Shown one piece after another: positions 5,091 through 6,518 of a DNA stretch of 6,518 bases. The DNA is from Flavobacteriaceae bacterium (GTDB lineage: Bacteria > Bacteroidota > Bacteroidia > Flavobacteriales > Flavobacteriaceae). The first letter of the stretch is position 1. Every line of letters starts with the position of its first letter. Made by a program: the position numbers and the translations under genes. The stretch lies in contig DAOVTF010000123.1 of NCBI GenBank assembly GCA_030633225.1, positions 1 to 6,518 of the forward strand. Direction: 5' to 3'. Under the pieces are notes generated by a model. It had not been told where the DNA came from. It ran no database searches and worked only from the letters and a program-made list of their open reading frames with translations.

Positions 5091-6518
5091 TTATTTAATA
5101 TTCAAGGTCAATTGAATTCGTTTTCTTGCCACATCAATTTCCAATACTTTTACAATTACTTGTTGATGTAAAGTCACAATTTCATTAACGTCACGAATAA
5201 ACTTATCAGATAAATTAGAAACATGAACCAATCCGCTTTCTTTAATTCCAATATCCACAAAACACCCAAAATTGGTAATATTATTTACAATACCTGGTAA
5301 CAATTGTCCTTCACGTAAATCATTAATAGTTTTAATGTTCTGATTGAAAGTAAAAACTTTAGCTTTTTTACGAGGATCTAATCCTGGTTTTTCTAATTCA
5401 TTAATAATATCTTCTAAAGTTGGTAACCCAACAGTATCAGAACAATATTTTTGTAGATCAATTTTTTGTAAAGTTGCAGGATTTCCAATAAGTTCAGAAA
5501 TACTTTTATGCGCTTCTTTTGCCATTTTATTGACTATGGTATAACTTTCAGGATGAACCGCCGAATCATCTAATGGATTTTTAGCATTTTTAATTCTTAA
5601 AAATCCAGCAGCTTGCTCGTACGATTTTGCTCCCAACCGAGGCACTTTTTTAATATCGTTTCTGCTTTTAAATGCGCCGTTTTCATTTCTGTATTGTACA
5701 ATATTTTTGGCTATATTCTCACCAACACCCGATACATAACTCAATAAAGATTTACTTGCTGTATTGATATTTACACCAATAGTATTTACACAACTTTCTA
5801 CAACAAAATCTAGTTTGTTATTTAATTTTGTTTGATTAACATCGTGTTGATATTGCCCAACACCAATTGATTTGGCATCAATTTTAACCAATTCAGCCAA
5901 AGGATCTGCTAATCGACGGCCAATAGAAATAGCCCCTCTAACCGTAACATCATAATTAGGAAATTCTTCACGAGCAATTTTTGAAGCTGAATAAATTGAA
6001 GCTCCTGCTTCACTAACAACAAATACTTGAATGTCTTTATTAAATCTAATTTTTTTAATTAATCGCTCTGTCTCTCGTGATGCCGTTCCGTTTCCAATGG
6101 CAATTGCTTCAATTTTATAAGCATCAACTAAGGTGCTTATTTTTTTAATTGCATCAATACTTTTATTTTGTGGTGCATGCGGATAAATAGTTTCGTTATA
6201 CTCCAAATCACCTTGGGTATTTAAACAAACAATTTTACAACCAGATCTAAATCCTGGGTCAATTGCTAAAATATTTTTTTCACCAAGAGGAGCTCCTAAT
6301 AATAGTTGTTTTAAATTTTTTGCAAAAACCTGAATTGCACTTTCATCTGCTTTTTCTTTGGAGTTTTGCAAAGTTTCGTTTGATAATGATGGGAATAGTA
6401 ATCTTTTATAGGCATCTTGTATAGCTAATTGAATTTGTGTAGCACAATCATTGTTTGACCGTATAATTCGGTCTTCCATTTTAGCAATAGCTTTATCATT
6501 GTCAATTTCAATTTTCAC
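5091..6518 (-). CDS. tex: Transcription accessory protein Tex (RNA-binding, S1 domain), N-terminus outside window
   Basis: The visible 475 codons are the C-terminal two thirds of Tex/YhgF, a cytoplasmic nucleic-acid-binding protein linked to transcription and related to eukaryotic Spt6. Numbered from the window edge, the domains are: a YqgF/RNase H-like domain (about 82-210) with LAIDPGFRSG (84-93), GNGTASRETE (142-151), SEAGASIYSAS (169-179) and RRLADPLAELVKI (201-213); a helix-hairpin-helix region (about 245-310) with YVSGVGENIAKNIV and VPRLGAKSYEQAAGFLRI; and an S1 RNA-binding domain (about 401-473) with GIVNNITNFGCFVDIGIKES and GLVHVSNLSD. The protein ends right after the S1 domain at LTLNIK, as is usual. 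Tex proteins are about 700-780 residues, so roughly 230-300 residues are missing. The GTG at the edge (6516-6518) is an internal valine codon, not the start. No frameshift or stop interrupts the visible part. The gene converges on the BNR gene with a 68-bp gap. Confidence 0.96.
   Translation of the reverse strand: MKIEIDNDKAIAKMEDRIIRSNNDCATQIQLAIQDAYKRLLFPSLSNETLQNSKEKADESAIQVFAKNLKQLLLGAPLGEKNILAIDPGFRSGCKIVCLNTQGDLEYNETIYPHAPQNKSIDAIKKISTLVDAYKIEAIAIGNGTASRETERLIKKIRFNKDIQVFVVSEAGASIYSASKIAREEFPNYDVTVRGAISIGRRLADPLAELVKIDAKSIGVGQYQHDVNQTKLNNKLDFVVESCVNTIGVNINTASKSLLSYVSGVGENIAKNIVQYRNENGAFKSRNDIKKVPRLGAKSYEQAAGFLRIKNAKNPLDDSAVHPESYTIVNKMAKEAHKSISELIGNPATLQKIDLQKYCSDTVGLPTLEDIINELEKPGLDPRKKAKVFTFNQNIKTINDLREGQLLPGIVNNITNFGCFVDIGIKESGLVHVSNLSDKFIRDVNEIVTLHQQVIVKVLEIDVARKRIQLTLNIK

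Noticed and set aside
5344..5544. 66-codon plus-strand frame opposite tex
   Set aside because: It overlaps the strongly conserved Tex coding sequence and has no motif of its own.
1..6518. A defence system, biosynthetic cluster or other multi-gene system
   Set aside because: The genes are unrelated core or single genes plus an IS relic. The ORF6N gene alone is not enough to propose a defence or phage island.

Overview
The window looks like AT-rich chromosomal DNA from a member of the Bacteroidota, most likely class Flavobacteriia. This rests on several things: strongly A/T-biased codons; no clear Shine-Dalgarno sequence before the start codons; a signal peptide ending SYS-Q; a short SSB of Bacteroidota type; a stand-alone ORF6N-domain gene; and a very long BNR/Asp-box protein of a kind common in that group. 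The species cannot be named from the sequence.

Layout from left to right. Positions 2-172 (+) are the 3' end of a single-stranded DNA-binding protein gene that stops straight after the OB fold. A perfect 13-bp hairpin at 182-210 follows it. Positions 261-788 (+) encode an ORF6N (KilA-N/BRO-related) protein. Eight bases later, positions 797-1219 (+) encode a YjbQ/UPF0047 protein. Positions 1237-1704 (-) hold the N-terminal half of an IS5-type transposase, cut off just after the first catalytic aspartate and ending 17 bases from the yjbQ stop. A 177-bp A/T-rich gap leads to positions 1882-5022 (+), a 1046-residue exported protein with eleven Asp-box (BNR) motifs in a sortilin/GH74-like propeller region, followed by an Ig-like segment and a helical C-terminus. 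Positions 5091-6518 (-) are the C-terminal two thirds of the transcription accessory protein Tex, which converges on the BNR gene and runs off the right edge.

The genes do not form one evident pathway. ORF6N and yjbQ are close enough to be co-transcribed. ssb and tex are core nucleic-acid genes, the transposase is a relic, and the BNR protein is a single-gene unit of unknown substrate. I see no CRISPR array, tRNA, rRNA, attachment site or complete mobile element. I found no convincing undescribed multi-gene system. The most notable items are the 13-bp perfect palindrome inside the ORF6N gene, the tail-less SSB, the transposase junction at the yjbQ 3' end, and the architecture of the BNR protein.
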